A stretch of DNA of 64,000 nucleotides from Hygrophila difformis (GCA_030278955.1 JAOANR010000003.1:18623050-18687049), one strand, 5' to 3'. Counted from the first letter of the stretch, positions 1-11,333 are shown. Made by a program: numbers and translations. The notes: a model not told the origin generated them from the letters alone.

Positions 1-2337
1 GGCGAGTTCTAGCACATTTGTGGCTAGGACGCGTCCATCCTATTACTAGGTCGCACGTACTGGTGCCTTGGATTTATGACATCATTCACTTTATCGCCCG
101 AGGCGGTAGAGTGAATTTGGGGGCCTTTGTGGAGGCCAACTTGCGAGAGCTCTCTCGGGGTCGACAGTCCCGCCAGATCACCCATGTGCATCTCATTCGG
201 GACATCTGTTTAGCCAGTGGGATTAATGCTTCTGGGGATCCTTATTTATTGGAGGCCGGCTCTCACTATCAGATAGAGGGATACGCTCCGAGGCGGACTG
301 CATTGCGACGTGGCGCACCTCCGGCGATACTTCGGCCGGAGCCAGAGGATGGTGGACTGATCATTGAGATTCCACGACCACCACCACCTCCTCCTGCAGT
401 TGATCCACCGATTCCTCCACCGATGCCTCCGCAGGGACCGGACATGGCTGCCATGATGGAGATGATGCAGGGGATGCGACTTGACATGGACGCTCGCTTC
501 ACTCGACTGGACACCCGCATGGATCAGATGCATGCCTACATGCGCGGTATGGACGAGTTCATGCGTGGCCATTTTCCACCGCATTTTCCACCACCGGATC
601 AGTGACACTACGGTTTTTCTTTCTTTCTTTTTATTTTTTTAGTTTTATTTTTATATTTATTTTTATTTTTATTTTTATTTGGAGTCTATGTCTAGGATGT
701 AGAATTTATTATTATTGTTATTTTTAGTTTATTTTTAGGACTATGTTTTTATTTGGGGTTGTATTATGTTATATTTTGGATCTTTTATCTTATGACCCTA
801 TGCATGTTATGTGTTTATTTTCGTGTCATGTAGTATCACTAATTTGGATTATGTGCTTGATATGTGTGCCTTGGTTAGTTGCTCAGTCATTGAGGACAAT
901 GCCAACCTTTAGTGTGAGGATGGGGGATACCCCAAGTTCATGATACATTGCTCACTGCACGTCACCACTAGTAGTTGTATTTTTGTCTAGGAGTTGAACT
1001 TGACTGAAAACTTATGAGAGTAGATGGATTAATTAAGTTTAAATGAGTCCCCTCATGCTACATAACCATTAGGTTCAACCAAAAAGCCCTTGGGTGAGAA
1101 TTTTGGCCTTACTTTTTCTTGATTGTGTGATCCGGGCATGCTTGTGGAATTATTTATTTGTGATTATAATGCATGTGATTACTACTGGGATTTTGATGAG
1201 GAATATGATATAGGCACCTAGAAGCTCATGGCCTAAACACTTCCTACCTTTCACATATTTATCTCTAGGGAAGCCCCTCTGAGCCTATTAGCTTGTTTCT
1301 TTGATAACCCACTATATTTTCCTCACTAGCCACGCATTTTTATAAGCCTTCAGAATTTAAACCCGTGGAACAAGTGAATTTTTTTAGTGGTACATTTGGC
1401 ATGTGGTAATTTTTTGGGGAAGCCTTAGAAGAAAAATTCTGTGAAAAGAGATGGAAGAATAGGAAGGAATTTTCTTGAGAAGAGTATAGTGCCTACATTT
1501 TGCTATTGTTGAAAAAAAAAAAAAAAAGCATGTGAAGAAAAAAAAAAGAAAAAGAAAAAAAAAAGAAAAAAAAGAGAAAAGAAGAAAAGTGGATTTATAT
1601 AGCTTACACAGTTGTTCCGCTGACAAAGAGTTTACACTCTAAGTCAAGAACAACAAGAGTTGAAGTTCCGTCTGCACTATTTGGATAGTGGGATTCCTCT
1701 AAATAAAACTGTAGAGTTATGTAAATCCACCAAAAAAAAAATGAAAAAAAAAGAAAAAAAAAAAGAGAAAAAATACAATAGCAATTTATGTTGGGCACAT
1801 ACTACTACATTTTTATGCATTGAGTTGAGCTCTTGATGCGATGTTATAGGGCATCATATTTGTCATATTTGGGTATGTGGGATCATTTTTGGAGGAGTAT
1901 TGGCAGTTGAAGAACTTGTTCCACTTTTGTTAGCCTACTTTATCCATATTTTCCTACCTCATGACCCTAGCCCCGTTACAACCATTTTAAAGACCTATTG
2001 ATTCCTTATGAGAAATCCTAAGTTGGTGATTATGTGATTGTGTTACAAATTTATACTGATACTTGCATTGCCGTGGTATTGAGTGATTTTTTTCCCTGAT
2101 CATATATGAGAGCACTTCATACACTTATATATATTTTCTTGTGCGATCTTGGTGAGGGTTGAGCTAAGTGGAAGTGTTGGTATTGAGGGACGAATGAGAA
2201 TTTGGTTTTGACATCTGCTTGAGTTTGTGATTGGTTGGAGTTCGACTTTTAGACATTTTGGTGGCTATTATGTGTGTTGGACATTGCTAGGTCTTAGTTT
2301 TACCTTATTCGGGGACGAACAAGACTTAGTGTGAGGA
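1..2337 (+). mobile_element. 3' internal part of an Athila-like LTR retrotransposon
   Basis: This stretch begins inside an element whose 5' part lies outside the window. It holds the end of an open frame (3-605), then about 1.7 kb of non-coding DNA with T-rich and A-rich tracts (about 610-740, 1510-1580, 1730-1775). Two copies of a motif typical of the 3' region of plant Athila/Tat elements are visible: 'gaggacaatg...agtgtgagga' near 893-922 and 'gggacgaac...agtgtgaggatg' near 2310-2338. The second lies immediately before the LTR and fits a polypurine tract. Clade assignment rests on these motifs and the ORF style, not on reverse transcriptase, which is not in the window. Confidence 0.7.
3..605 (+). 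CDS. C-terminal part of a retrotransposon ORF (Athila-like, partial)
   Basis: The frame is open from the window edge to a TGA at 603-605, so the start is outside. The first ~90 residues (motifs such as HPITRSHVLVPWIYD and THVHLIRDICLASGI) resemble the plant 'putative transposon protein' domain found in Athila-type retroelements. This is followed by a proline-rich linker (runs of seven prolines) and a methionine-rich, amphipathic tail with repeated MDxRFTRLDxRMDQM-like heptads that may form a coiled coil. It is not a host gene: it runs directly into the 3' region and LTR of the element. Exact function (gag-like or env-like position) is uncertain. Confidence 0.55.
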   Translation, partial: RVLAHLWLGRVHPITRSHVLVPWIYDIIHFIARGGRVNLGAFVEANLRELSRGRQSRQITHVHLIRDICLASGINASGDPYLLEAGSHYQIEGYAPRRTALRRGAPPAILRPEPEDGGLIIEIPRPPPPPPAVDPPIPPPMPPQGPDMAAMMEMMQGMRLDMDARFTRLDTRMDQMHAYMRGMDEFMRGHFPPHFPPPDQ

Positions 2338-3644
2338 TGTTGATATCTTGCACAGAGTGCGGTATTTCCTTGTGATTAAGTGATTAGTTAAAGGTTTAAT
2401 TTATGGAAAATGTGGAATTAACTGCTAAAAACAATGATTTTGTATAAAAATAATTAATTGTGATCTCATTCATGACTTTATGCATTTTAATGAATTTTGT
2501 TGTGAGATTGCATGATTTTAGGTGTTTTTAGCAAGCTTAAGGAAAAAGGACCAAAAAGAAGTCAATTGGAGCTCAAAAACTCGGAAAACAGAAGACGGAA
2601 GAAGGATCGCACGGCGAATCGACCGCGCAACCGAGCGCACGACGGAGGACCGCCGCGCGCTAGGCGCGCGGTCTGGGAAGAACCGCGCCAGGACCGCGCG
2701 GGTTGCGGAGTTGGCCCAAATCTTGGGCTGATTTTGGGTGATTTCGTGTATCTCCTGACTGATTCATATCTTCTGCTATCCAGTCTATAAATAAAACGTC
2801 TCCAAGCCAGTTGAGGGTTCCGCAAAAAAATCAGAAATTGAATCTCAGAAAAATTCCATATCTTTCATCATTCATCTGGGAAACAAGAAGAACAAGTGCA
2901 AGGCAATCCAGTGGAGATCTACACCGGACTTTCTTCACCATTATTGTCACAGACTATGTTTTCTTTTATTATTATTTTGCGTTTTGGTGACATTATGCTA
3001 GGCTAATCCCATCGTTTGGGGAAACCTAGATTTTGACATTGTTGATGTTTGCTTTTGATTTATGAATTTCGTTAATTATATGTTAATTTGTTCAATTCTT
3101 ATGGGTGTTTGGTGAGACCGAAAGGAGATCTGAACTAGGGCTTTATATTGTTTGAGTGGTTGAAAAATACTTAAGCAAAAATAATTGAACAAATTAATTC
3201 TAATAATTGGTAACTTGAAAAAGAGCCAAAATTGTTAGAACCCACTTAGGATAATCACTAGCCGGAGGAAGTGCATGTCATTAAAACCGAGAGGTTTCTA
3301 AATTGTGATAATTCTAAGTAGGCATAATAATTAATTAAAAATTGGATTTTTATAAACAATAGCGAAGGTTAGCAACAATTGAAAGATCTAGGGATCCCCA
3401 TTCATCATCTAGTGCATAAATCAATCATCATTCTTCTTTTATTCATTCATTGGAATTTTTGATTGTTTTATTTTAATTGCAATTTTAGGAATTTAGATAA
3501 ACCAACTTAATCGCATTTTAATTTTCGTCGCTACTTGAATTTAGTAAATTATAGCAATTCATTGTTCCCTGAGGATTCGACCCGGTTTCACCGGATATTA
3601 CTTGGACCGTACACTGCGGGTTGTGTTGGAAAATATTCCACACA
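2338..3644 (+). repeat. 3' LTR of the Athila-like element
   Basis: It starts TGTTGATATC directly after the purine-rich 'agtgtgagga' tract and ends near 3644 in ...ttccacaca, giving a 1.3-kb LTR. The final ~90 bp ('gaggattcgacccgg...gtacactgcgg') have the arrangement seen at the 3' end of Athila/Tat LTRs. The flanking DNA after 3645 is half of a Stowaway MITE, so the element inserted into that MITE. The exact last base is uncertain by a few bases because the other LTR and target duplication are out of view. Confidence 0.65.
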
Positions 3645-3645
3645 C

Positions 3646-3764
3646 TCAAGACCAAACTCGACTATTTTTTTCAAATTTATACCTACTATAATACTGAGTC
3701 AAAGATAAATAATAAATAGAACCAAAAAGTCAAACAAGACAACTAAGGTGGGACGGAGGGAGTA
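3646..3764 (+). mobile_element. Stowaway-like MITE, 3' half (interrupted by the LTR element)
   Basis: The sequence 'aagaccaaactcgactattt ... gtcaaacaagac ... gggacggagggagta' is the inverted second half of the same MITE family seen complete at 36814-37077. Only one end (GGGACGGAGGGAG followed by TA) is present. The missing half should lie beyond the left edge of the window, before the LTR retrotransposon. Confidence 0.75.
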
Positions 3765-4070
3765 CCATATTATCTGTTTAAAATGAGTTTTACCTTCGTT
3801 TTAATGAAAAAACACATTTGATTAAAAAATATTTTCATTTTATTTCATTTATTTTCTTTTTAATTTCTTTAATTTTTTATATTTTTTGCCGAACATCCTA
3901 GGCTAAAAAAAGGTGATGGTCTTTAATTTTAAAATATGAAAGCACGGTCTAATTTTTTTTATTTCCCTTTTCTTTAAATAAATTTGGGCAGATGTGTTTA
4001 TCCATCTATTGTCGATCAAATTTAGTTCACTAAGCTGTTAAAAATAAATTTGAAATAGCTTAGAAATATG
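3765..4070. other. AT-rich spacer, nothing recognised
   Basis: No gene, RNA or clear repeat end is seen between the MITE remnant and the Mutator-like element starting at 4071. Confidence 0.5.
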
Positions 4071-4614
4071 AGATAATAACTAAAATAGACCACCAGAAGG
4101 AAGTCCTTTCACTTTTAGGCCAGGATATTTTGATTTAGGAAAATGGGTCATTAGAAGGATTTGGGACCCGAATTTAGGCTATTTGGCCGGAATTCGGGCA
4201 GCAATGGCCTAAAAGAGGAAATGACTCCTTCTGGTGACCTATATATTTTAGTTTTTTTCAATTATTTTTTTATTTTATGTAATTAAAGTAAATAATACCC
4301 ATTCCGTGACATTATTTATGTCCTACTTTTTTTTTCTTATTCTAACATTTTTATTTCATTTCAATTTTAAAAAATAATTAAATAATGTAATAATCGTCTA
4401 ACCTACCCATCATATCAAATTAATAAATAAATAGAGGTAATGAATATTTTAGGCCATTACAAGGCACCATTTCCACATTTGGGCCATGATTAAATCAATT
4501 TCCAATTTTAGGCCATTAGAAACCATATTTGACCAAATTAAGGCCATTTAGACTATTTTGACTTTTTCAAACTTCAATTAACCCTACTAACTTTTGCTTT
4601 ATTTCATTTTGATC

Positions 4615-4860
4615 TCAGATTTTAGTTTCTTCATTACAATTAGTCCAATCGCAACCCATCATGCTTCCGATAATACAATTAAGCACTAAATTCCATACCT
4701 TGAGTTTGGCCGCCTTGCTGCCGGGTTTCTCAAGCTCCGGGTTTTTACGGACTCCCTCCAACCACGCAGTCGCAACCGATGGTTCACCGATTCTTGTCTC
4801 CTTCAGCAGCAAACAGCACAACCCTATTTCATTTCCTACCTTATGATGTATCAAGGTTAG
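4615..4860 (-). pseudogene. possible host gene fragment captured by element C
   Basis: This 250-bp block is clearly richer in GC than its surroundings. On the minus strand it has an open frame of about 80 residues (ETRIGEPSVATAWLEGVRKN and following) that ends at an AAG/GTATGG junction near 4693, a good splice donor. It lies just inside the left arm of a Mutator-like element, the usual place for exon fragments in Pack-MULEs. I do not recognise the protein. It could also be chance open sequence. Confidence 0.35.
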
Positions 4861-4914
4861 GGGCAAATATTTTAATTATATATCGGAATATTTAAAATAT
4901 TTGGAAGCCTGGAT

Positions 4915-4920
4915 TTTATT
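4915..4920 (-). terminator. AATAAA poly(A) signal of the EPRV
   Basis: AATAAA on the minus strand about 215 nt downstream of the TATA box at 5129-5140. In caulimovirids the signal lies in the terminal repeat of the pregenomic RNA, a short distance after the transcription start, and this spacing fits. Confidence 0.5.
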
Positions 4921-5128
4921 GAAGAAATATTAAAAATATTACAGAAATATTTTTCTCCTAATGGAGAAGACTGACACTTAGCTCCTCATATATGAGGATG
5001 CTTGACTCTGGGGGACTGACCCCATATGAAAAACAAATACAGAAAAGAAATTTTGCAGAAAGGAAATACAACTTATTATTTTGAAGAGTTGGGAGGATTT
5101 CTGATGCCTTCCATCTGCTTCAATCTCT

Positions 5129-5140
5129 TCTATTTATAGG
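5129..5140 (-). promoter_or_regulatory. TATA box of the EPRV promoter
   Basis: CCTATAAATAGA on the minus strand, about 230 bp downstream of the last viral ORF. This is where the pregenomic RNA promoter sits in this family. Transcription would start near 5100. Confidence 0.55.
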
Positions 5141-5370
5141 CGTCCGCGGACTTCAATCACGGACTCCAAACAAAATCTAATTTCTTGTGACGAACGCAGT
5201 GACGTCACTTGCCTTAGATTCCAGCCTACATTATTATTCTGCCAGAATTATTGCTAGTGGGCTCCTTTGTCAACTCGTCACATGCCCTTGTCAACTGTCC
5301 CTCTCTACTTTTTCGGCCATTATTGTAGGGTCTTTGCCGACACCTCTTTTTCTCTTACATCCAGCTGTTT

Positions 5371-6663
5371 TCACTTGGACTTGTGAAAGTTTTTTGGACG
5401 TTTCTTCCCTTTATCTTGTCCAGATTCGGCTTTCTTTTGGGTTACCCGAATCTTTGTACCGAATAGGGGTTTCTCCTGTTCCACGCAATATGAGCATATG
5501 TGATAATCCCATTGCCCAACATGCATCATGTTGCATGCATTTCTTCTGGTAGACTCAGTTGCTGGCAACTTATTTTCCCAGATGAGTAATCTTTTCTTTT
5601 CAAAAGAGGTTTCCGCAAACTCCGTGCTTTTCCCTGTTAAAGAATTAACCAGGAACGATCCATTTAAATTATTGGAAAAGATTTTAAATGGATATTTGAC
5701 CTTTTCCATCTCTGTGAGACAGACCCAGAATCCCCATGCTCGTCTGGTGGAGATCTCATCTTCGCTGATTGAAGATACCAATGGTGCCTTCTCATCCATA
5801 GACTTAAATCTGTTGAAGGCAATCATATCAGGTCTTTGTAATTTAATAAAATGAAAGATCGGACAAGAACCTTTCCCGACTATTTCTGGTACTGCTGAAA
5901 TGAACTTAAGCTCCAGAATATCTCCTCTTTGCAGGTGCGGGTTGTTCTGCCATGATTCGTGCACTGCACTACTTATCCATCCCGGAAGTTTTTCAATTTC
6001 CGGAAACCCTGGTGATGTAGTATGAACCGATGCTAATGAGCCAAAATCATACCACTTTCGAACCTCTTCTGGCTTTGATCCCTCAAGCATCCAGACCCTG
6101 TTGTATCTTTCGGATGTTTCGATCACCGTCTTGCTGGGGTTAATTCCCTTTTTGGAAACCAGTTGTTCCCATTTTCCTTGGTAGTCCAGCCAGGCTGTAG
6201 AAATGACCTTCTCTTCTGAATTAACCTTAGAGGTGCCTGTCATTGGCCTAAGGTTAATTTCTTCCTCTTTTACCCCAGAGGCAGTGGGTTGACTTGAACT
6301 TTCTGAAATGTGACTTTCCTCTTGCTCAACATTTTTGTCAGTATCCGACAATGGTTCTTTTGAAGTAGTGCTTGAATCTGCTTCTTCATATGCGACCACC
6401 TTAGCTTTTTGGGCACATTTCTCTTTGTTTACCAGAGAGGCTGACGCCTTCCTGGTGGGCTCTAATACTGTTTCCCATAGTGCTGTCATTGCTATATGGG
6501 AGGTTCGTATATTGTTGCTGACCATGTCCATATCACTCTGTTGTATTTGGCCAGCTGCTCGTGCATTGATCTTGAGCTGTCCAAAATGCTTTGATAACTC
6601 CTCTAGGCTTTCTCTGAGGTGCCTGAATCTCGTAATGATGGAATCAGCTTTAAATGCTTCCAT
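5371..6663 (-). CDS. EPRV translational transactivator / inclusion body-like protein
   Basis: An uninterrupted frame of 430 codons, the only long intact ORF of the viral copy. It is the last gene before the promoter, the place of the transactivator (ORF VI-type) in Caulimoviridae. The N-terminal ~110 residues are helical and polar. An acidic, low-complexity linker follows (~residues 95-135), then a folded central region, then a C-terminal lysine-rich tail. A CxxxH...HxCxxC pattern near residues 377-394 could bind a metal. The start codon lies at the end of the RNase H coding region, so the two genes are contiguous. Assignment rests mainly on position and length, because this protein evolves fast. 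Intactness need not mean function. Confidence 0.65.
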   Translation of the reverse strand: MEAFKADSIITRFRHLRESLEELSKHFGQLKINARAAGQIQQSDMDMVSNNIRTSHIAMTALWETVLEPTRKASASLVNKEKCAQKAKVVAYEEADSSTTSKEPLSDTDKNVEQEESHISESSSQPTASGVKEEEINLRPMTGTSKVNSEEKVISTAWLDYQGKWEQLVSKKGINPSKTVIETSERYNRVWMLEGSKPEEVRKWYDFGSLASVHTTSPGFPEIEKLPGWISSAVHESWQNNPHLQRGDILELKFISAVPEIVGKGSCPIFHFIKLQRPDMIAFNRFKSMDEKAPLVSSISEDEISTRRAWGFWVCLTEMEKVKYPFKIFSNNLNGSFLVNSLTGKSTEFAETSFEKKRLLIWENKLPATESTRRNACNMMHVGQWDYHICSYCVEQEKPLFGTKIRVTQKKAESGQDKGKKRPKNFHKSK

Positions 6664-8700
6664 ATCTCGTTAAGAAATCTGCAAGAACATTTTCATGAGA
6701 TTTTATAACATCAATATCATAAGTATAATATTGACATTCAGCTTGCCATCTAATAATACGAGCTTTTTCAATTTTTTATTCAAGTTTATTTTTTAGAAAA
6801 GCTCTAACATTAGTATTATCAACTTTTAATACAAATTTCTTTGCAAGTAAGAATAAAGGCCATTTTTTGAATGTTTTCCATACTGCAAAGAATTCCTTTT
6901 CATTTATGTGCCAGAGTTTGGCTTGTTGTTCAGTGAACAACCCTCCTGTGTATCTACAGGGTTCTTGACCCGTAGTTGTTTTTCTCATGAGCATTCCTGC
7001 CCATCGAAAATCATTGGCGTCTGTGTAGACTACCAGCTCATCCTCATCTTGAGGTATCGCGAGTTTTGGCAAGCTATTGCAGACTTGCTTTAGTTCACGA
7101 ATTCTCTTGGTATGGATTTCTTTCCATTTCCATCTAGAGCTTTCAGTCTCTTTCAGGAGTAGTCTAAAATCCTTTCTATATTTTGCAAGGTCTTTTATAA
7201 ACATGCCTGCAAAATTTACAACTCCCAAGAAACTCTGAAGTTGTTTCTTGTCTTTTAACATGTCAGGAAAATTACGGATTTTCTCCACAATGTGTTCCTG
7301 TAATTCTATCCCTACTTCATCAATTTGAACTCCTAAGAATTCAATTTTATTAGCAGCGATAGTAGCCTTTTTCTCAGAGAGAACAAGACCTTCCCTGTAA
7401 CATGCATCTGAAAATATTTCAAGATGTTTAATATGTTCTTTTATATTTTGAGATGCAATCAGAATGTCATCTATGTAGACGAACATGAACTCTAGATAAT
7501 CCTTAAATAGATTATCCATCTTTCTTTGGAATATCTGAGGGGCATTGGAAAGCCTCATTGGCATAACATTCCAAATATATTGCCCTTGTGGGGTGGAGAA
7601 TGCTGTGAATTTCTTCGACTCATTCTCCATCTTAATCTGATAGAAACCGGATTTGCAATCAAATTTAGAAAACACTTTAGCACCTTTGATGCAATCAATT
7701 AAGTGTTCTCTACTCGGAATGTAACAACCATCAAACTGTATTATTTAATTAATACCTTGATAGTTTATTACCAACATGGGTTTACCTCTTTTTATTTCAC
7801 CATGGTTTCTTACCAAGAATCCAGGGCTACTATAAGCTGAGACTCCAGGCTCGATGAGTTTAAGATCGATATGCTCCTTGATAATTTGTTGCATATCTTT
7901 CTTATCTGCATATTCATTAAGATGGGTTTGTATCGAACATACTCATATTTATATTGTTCTTTACCTGTAGAGTCGCTTCGATCTTGTTTTTATCCCACCA
8001 TGCCAGAGGATCCTCGTTAAAGTTTCTCTGGATAAGTCTTTTGACATTTTCGAGGGACAATTTAGTTTCCCCATCAATGTCTAATGAAGTTATATTTAAT
8101 GACTTCATTTCCTGCATTGCTTCTTCGATGTTTATAATTTCCTCAATAGAAGCTTCATCGAATCCTTGTTGTCTAAAAGATAACAAAGCCTCACCAAACT
8201 TTCTTTTATCCTGCATTTTTGGATGGGTTAGTTTGGCATCATTGTCACCACGTTTGCTGCGAAATAATATAGGCATTAACCGGTTGAATGCCTTTTCTCT
8301 GTGCAACACCTGTATCTCATTTCCACAACTTGTGGTAAATATTAACAAATTTCTTTTGTTATCTTGAACATATTTTGTAAATGATTGTATGAAATTATTC
8401 CCTAACAAAATATCCGCTCATGTGTCATGAAAGTAAATAGGAGACGTTTTTACCTTATACCCAGGTGTACCAAATGCTCCTTCAATCATGATATTGGCAT
8501 GTCGAATACCCTTATTTAGTACTAAGATTTTTTGGGAAAAATCTCTTCCTGCAATAATGGGTAATGATTCCATAGTTTTGCTAGGGAAAACTCCTGGTTT
8601 TGCCGTGCAAATACCTGATCCTGAATCAATATAAGCTGTGAAATATTCTGACTTATATCTTCATATATTATCCCTATTGAGATATAAATGGAGAATGGAC
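6663..8700 (-). pseudogene. EPRV protease - reverse transcriptase - RNase H, broken
   Basis: Viral polymerase region split over several frames. An aspartic protease active site (YIDSGSG) is readable near 8625. The protease tail and linker are in 7917-8408, the RT fingers around 7770-7916 in another frame, and RT palm to RNase H in 6776-7675. The RT catalytic YIDD is intact (near 7475-7490). RNase H shows its acidic residues in VYTDAN, NEKEF and KVDNTN. Breaks: stop codons around 7740-7755, at least one frame change near 7917, changes between 8408 and 8522, and a nonsense codon at 6776-6778, beyond which the same frame continues with the usual RNase H end up to the next gene. The enzyme would have copied pregenomic RNA into DNA. 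This copy cannot. Confidence 0.85.
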
Positions 8701-8703
8701 TTG

Positions 8704-9060
8704 TCATTTAATTCTGATGGTGTGACCCTTCAGATTAAATTCTATACCATTATCCTTTCTTATCCATGGTTTATGATTTTCGAGAAAACTTAATCCCAAA
8801 ATTATAACCTCATTGTCTTTTCCGGCGGTGCCTAAGACTCTGATCTCGTGTCCTGCAATTTCATTTGTTCCTTCATAGGTTCCAATTGATGGCTGCTGCA
8901 AGTAGTATAAGTCATCACATGGAAAATGGTTAATCTTTTCAGTGATGTCAAATATTACTCGTATTTCTTTCCATCCTTCAGGGCATTTAATCTTTATATT
9001 ATCTACCCCAATGGATTCAGGAGTTATATCTTTGATGAACTCCTTCCCTTTATATGCCAT
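8704..9060 (-). pseudogene. EPRV segment between movement protein and protease
   Basis: An open frame of 118 codons overlapping the end of the movement-protein frame by 37 bp and ending just before the protease active-site region, which continues in another frame. It contains a conserved-looking GLSFLENHKPWIRKDNGIEF segment. It is either the C-terminal extension of the movement polyprotein or the N-terminal part of the protease/polymerase protein. I cannot decide which from sequence alone. Confidence 0.5.
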
Positions 9061-9950
9061 AATTCTGTCTTCCGAAAAGATATACGGCTTGTGTACTCAA
9101 TTCTAGCACTCGTTGATCTGTCTAGAATTGGATGATCTCTTATTTGTATGTCTACTCTTCCTAACCTTGGAATCTGGGTAGGATTTGGAGTGATGACTTT
9201 AGCAAATTCCTTGAAAATTCTAGGAATTTCTATATATTCTTTCCTGAGAAATAAGTCAGAATAATGACTACTGGAAAGTGCATAAGAGATTCTATAAGTT
9301 ATAGAATATGGTCTATTCCCTTCTTTCATCAGATCTTTTCTTTTAAAATCCTGTTGAAGGGTTAGAACTCTACTAAAATCTTGGTCAGCTAAGTTATAGG
9401 AAATTCTGGGATGTATGTCAAACATTAACTTCCCAGCATATAAATTTCCTACCATAGTTCCAAGAAGACCATCTCTAAGGTTATTGATTCTTCTATCAGT
9501 GACTGATCGATGTAATTCAGAATAAATGCCTTCTTTGAAGGTTGCCTTAATTACTACTTCAATGGCTCCTATGTGGATCCATTTCGTAGTAATGGCGATT
9601 TCCTCCTTCATTCTGCTTAATTCCTCAAGAATTTCTTCTTTAGGAATTAATTGCATATCCATAACATTACAAGTAAGTTCCATAGAAATTGCAAACTCAC
9701 CTGCACTTACCTTGTAGATGATGTTATGTCTTCTCTGGTTGAGTCCCATCTGGTTAAGAACTCGTCCAATCCCGCTAATTCTGAATCCGTTATATGGGCT
9801 GAGGTTGGAATCTTGTCGCATTATTCTTTCCATAGATCGATTCGAGATCGTCATCCTTGAAAAGAATCCAGACAGGTTTTCAGTGGTCTGAATCCTGTCT
9901 TCTTCAGTCAGACTCGGTTGAAGATCCATCTGAATATGAGTCTGAGTCAC
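9024..9950 (-). CDS. EPRV movement protein (30K superfamily)
   Basis: A 308-codon frame directly downstream of the coat protein, overlapping it by 47 bp. The core (residues ~85-215) has the beta-rich 30K pattern, including a WIHIGAIEVVIKATFKEG strand pair and an SVTDRR...DGLLG segment typical of caulimovirid movement proteins, which open plasmodesmata for cell-to-cell spread. The frame is intact over the core. In cavemo-/solendoviruses coat and movement domains are often one polyprotein, so the Met chosen here may only be an internal one and the two frames may once have been joined. Confidence 0.7.
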   Translation of the reverse strand: MTQTHIQMDLQPSLTEEDRIQTTENLSGFFSRMTISNRSMERIMRQDSNLSPYNGFRISGIGRVLNQMGLNQRRHNIIYKVSAGEFAISMELTCNVMDMQLIPKEEILEELSRMKEEIAITTKWIHIGAIEVVIKATFKEGIYSELHRSVTDRRINNLRDGLLGTMVGNLYAGKLMFDIHPRISYNLADQDFSRVLTLQQDFKRKDLMKEGNRPYSITYRISYALSSSHYSDLFLRKEYIEIPRIFKEFAKVITPNPTQIPRLGRVDIQIRDHPILDRSTSARIEYTSRISFRKTELWHIKGRSSSKI

Positions 9951-11208
9951 TTCTTAATTCTTCCTCGTATATGCTTTCATCCGAGGGGATGTCTTCAAAC
10001 TGATAAACAGGTACCAGTTTTCCATGGTAGTCCACGATATCCTCCGTGGCTTCGTACATTCGTATCTCACGATTCTGAGGGCAATCGGGTGAGATATGAC
10101 CTCTGGCTCCACACTTCCAACAGTTGCAGTCCTTGAAACTTTCGTTGGCTCGGGTATGGGCTCGTCTGAATGTTCTATTGGACGTCGTTCTCCCCGTGCT
10201 CCTTGCTGCTGAGCTAGTTGAACCTTGGGATGAACTCTTCGTCGTTCCCGTTCTTTGTCCAGTTTTGTATGATTTGGCCTTGCCCATGGACCACCATGCT
10301 CTTCTTCTTCGGAATGGAGGTCTTCTGAAACTCCTACTGTATGAGCCTCGACTCTTCTTCTTTCTTCTCTTTTCTTCTGATTCTCCTATAATGGTTGGAA
10401 AATCGTTATTTTCACAGCAAAGAGGGGTTCTTTTTATTTTACCTCTTAGTCTCTTGATGTTCTTTTGTGCTGCTGTCTGTTGACACCATTCTCTGAGCTT
10501 ATCCTTTAAGAAGGACATTCTCCTCGCTATTGAGTCCACTGTACCAGGGGGTACTGTGTACGATTGGATCAACATCTCTCTCCATGGGCTGCAGATCTTT
10601 GCAAAGAACATGGGACATGCTACTTCAGCTGTCATCTTACTCCGAAAATAGTATTTACGAAACCATTAGATATATTTGTCTACTGCGCAAATACTTCTTA
10701 TCTCCATACCCAACAGTGCTTGGGTATAGACCTTGATTTTTTCGGTTCTCTGTTCTTCAAAATAATCATCTCCTACAAAATGGGTTTTGAATAAGAGACC
10801 AAATCTTTCGCAGATTGTGCTTTTGGATTCTCCTTCAAGTATTTGCTCCTTTAGAGCTGCCGTGGAGTTTTTTCAGCCTAACTTTGCCGATCCTTCGAGA
10901 CTTAGCTCTATTAATCTGACAAAGTTTTCTTTATCGAGATCCAGAGTGGTTGCTGCAATCTTCATTGAAGCTACCCATTCGTCGATCAGATCTTCGATGT
11001 TTTGGAAGTCGAAAACATCGAGGTTCAGTGTTATGCCATATGGATTGAATGGTTGTAACATCGTCTTGGCCCACAGTGTGGATTCTGGTGCTCTACTCGG
11101 GTTCCGTCCTGGGTTTCGTCTTGCATTGAGATGAATATCAGGATACCTGTTTATGTGAAAGTCTGTAATTTCTCTCATTGGGACATCAGGCGGTCCATCG
11201 TAGGTCAC
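9904..11208 (-). pseudogene. EPRV coat protein with zinc knuckle, broken
   Basis: Two main open pieces: 10873-11208 (N-terminal part, with FHINRYPDIHLNARRN) and 9904-10635 (C-terminal part). The ~240 bp between them are in other frames with a stop near 10660. The second piece carries the RNA-binding knuckle CWKCGARGHISPDC (C-x2-C-x4-H-x4-C) of reverse-transcribing virus coat proteins, preceded by a very basic region and followed by an acidic, serine-rich tail. The knuckle identifies it securely. Confidence 0.85.
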
Positions 11209-11333
11209 ATTGGATCCGGATTCATCCGCTTAGCCCAATTGAAGAACTTCATTGGGTTTTACATTAACCAGATCCATAATCCCAAGTTGTGAAAATGATT
11301 CTGCTAATTCTTATAGATCTGTCCTGGAAACAT

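Noticed and set aside
2512..2825. ORFs of about 90 codons on both strands
   Set aside because: They lie inside the 3' LTR in a GC-rich stretch and no protein family is recognisable.
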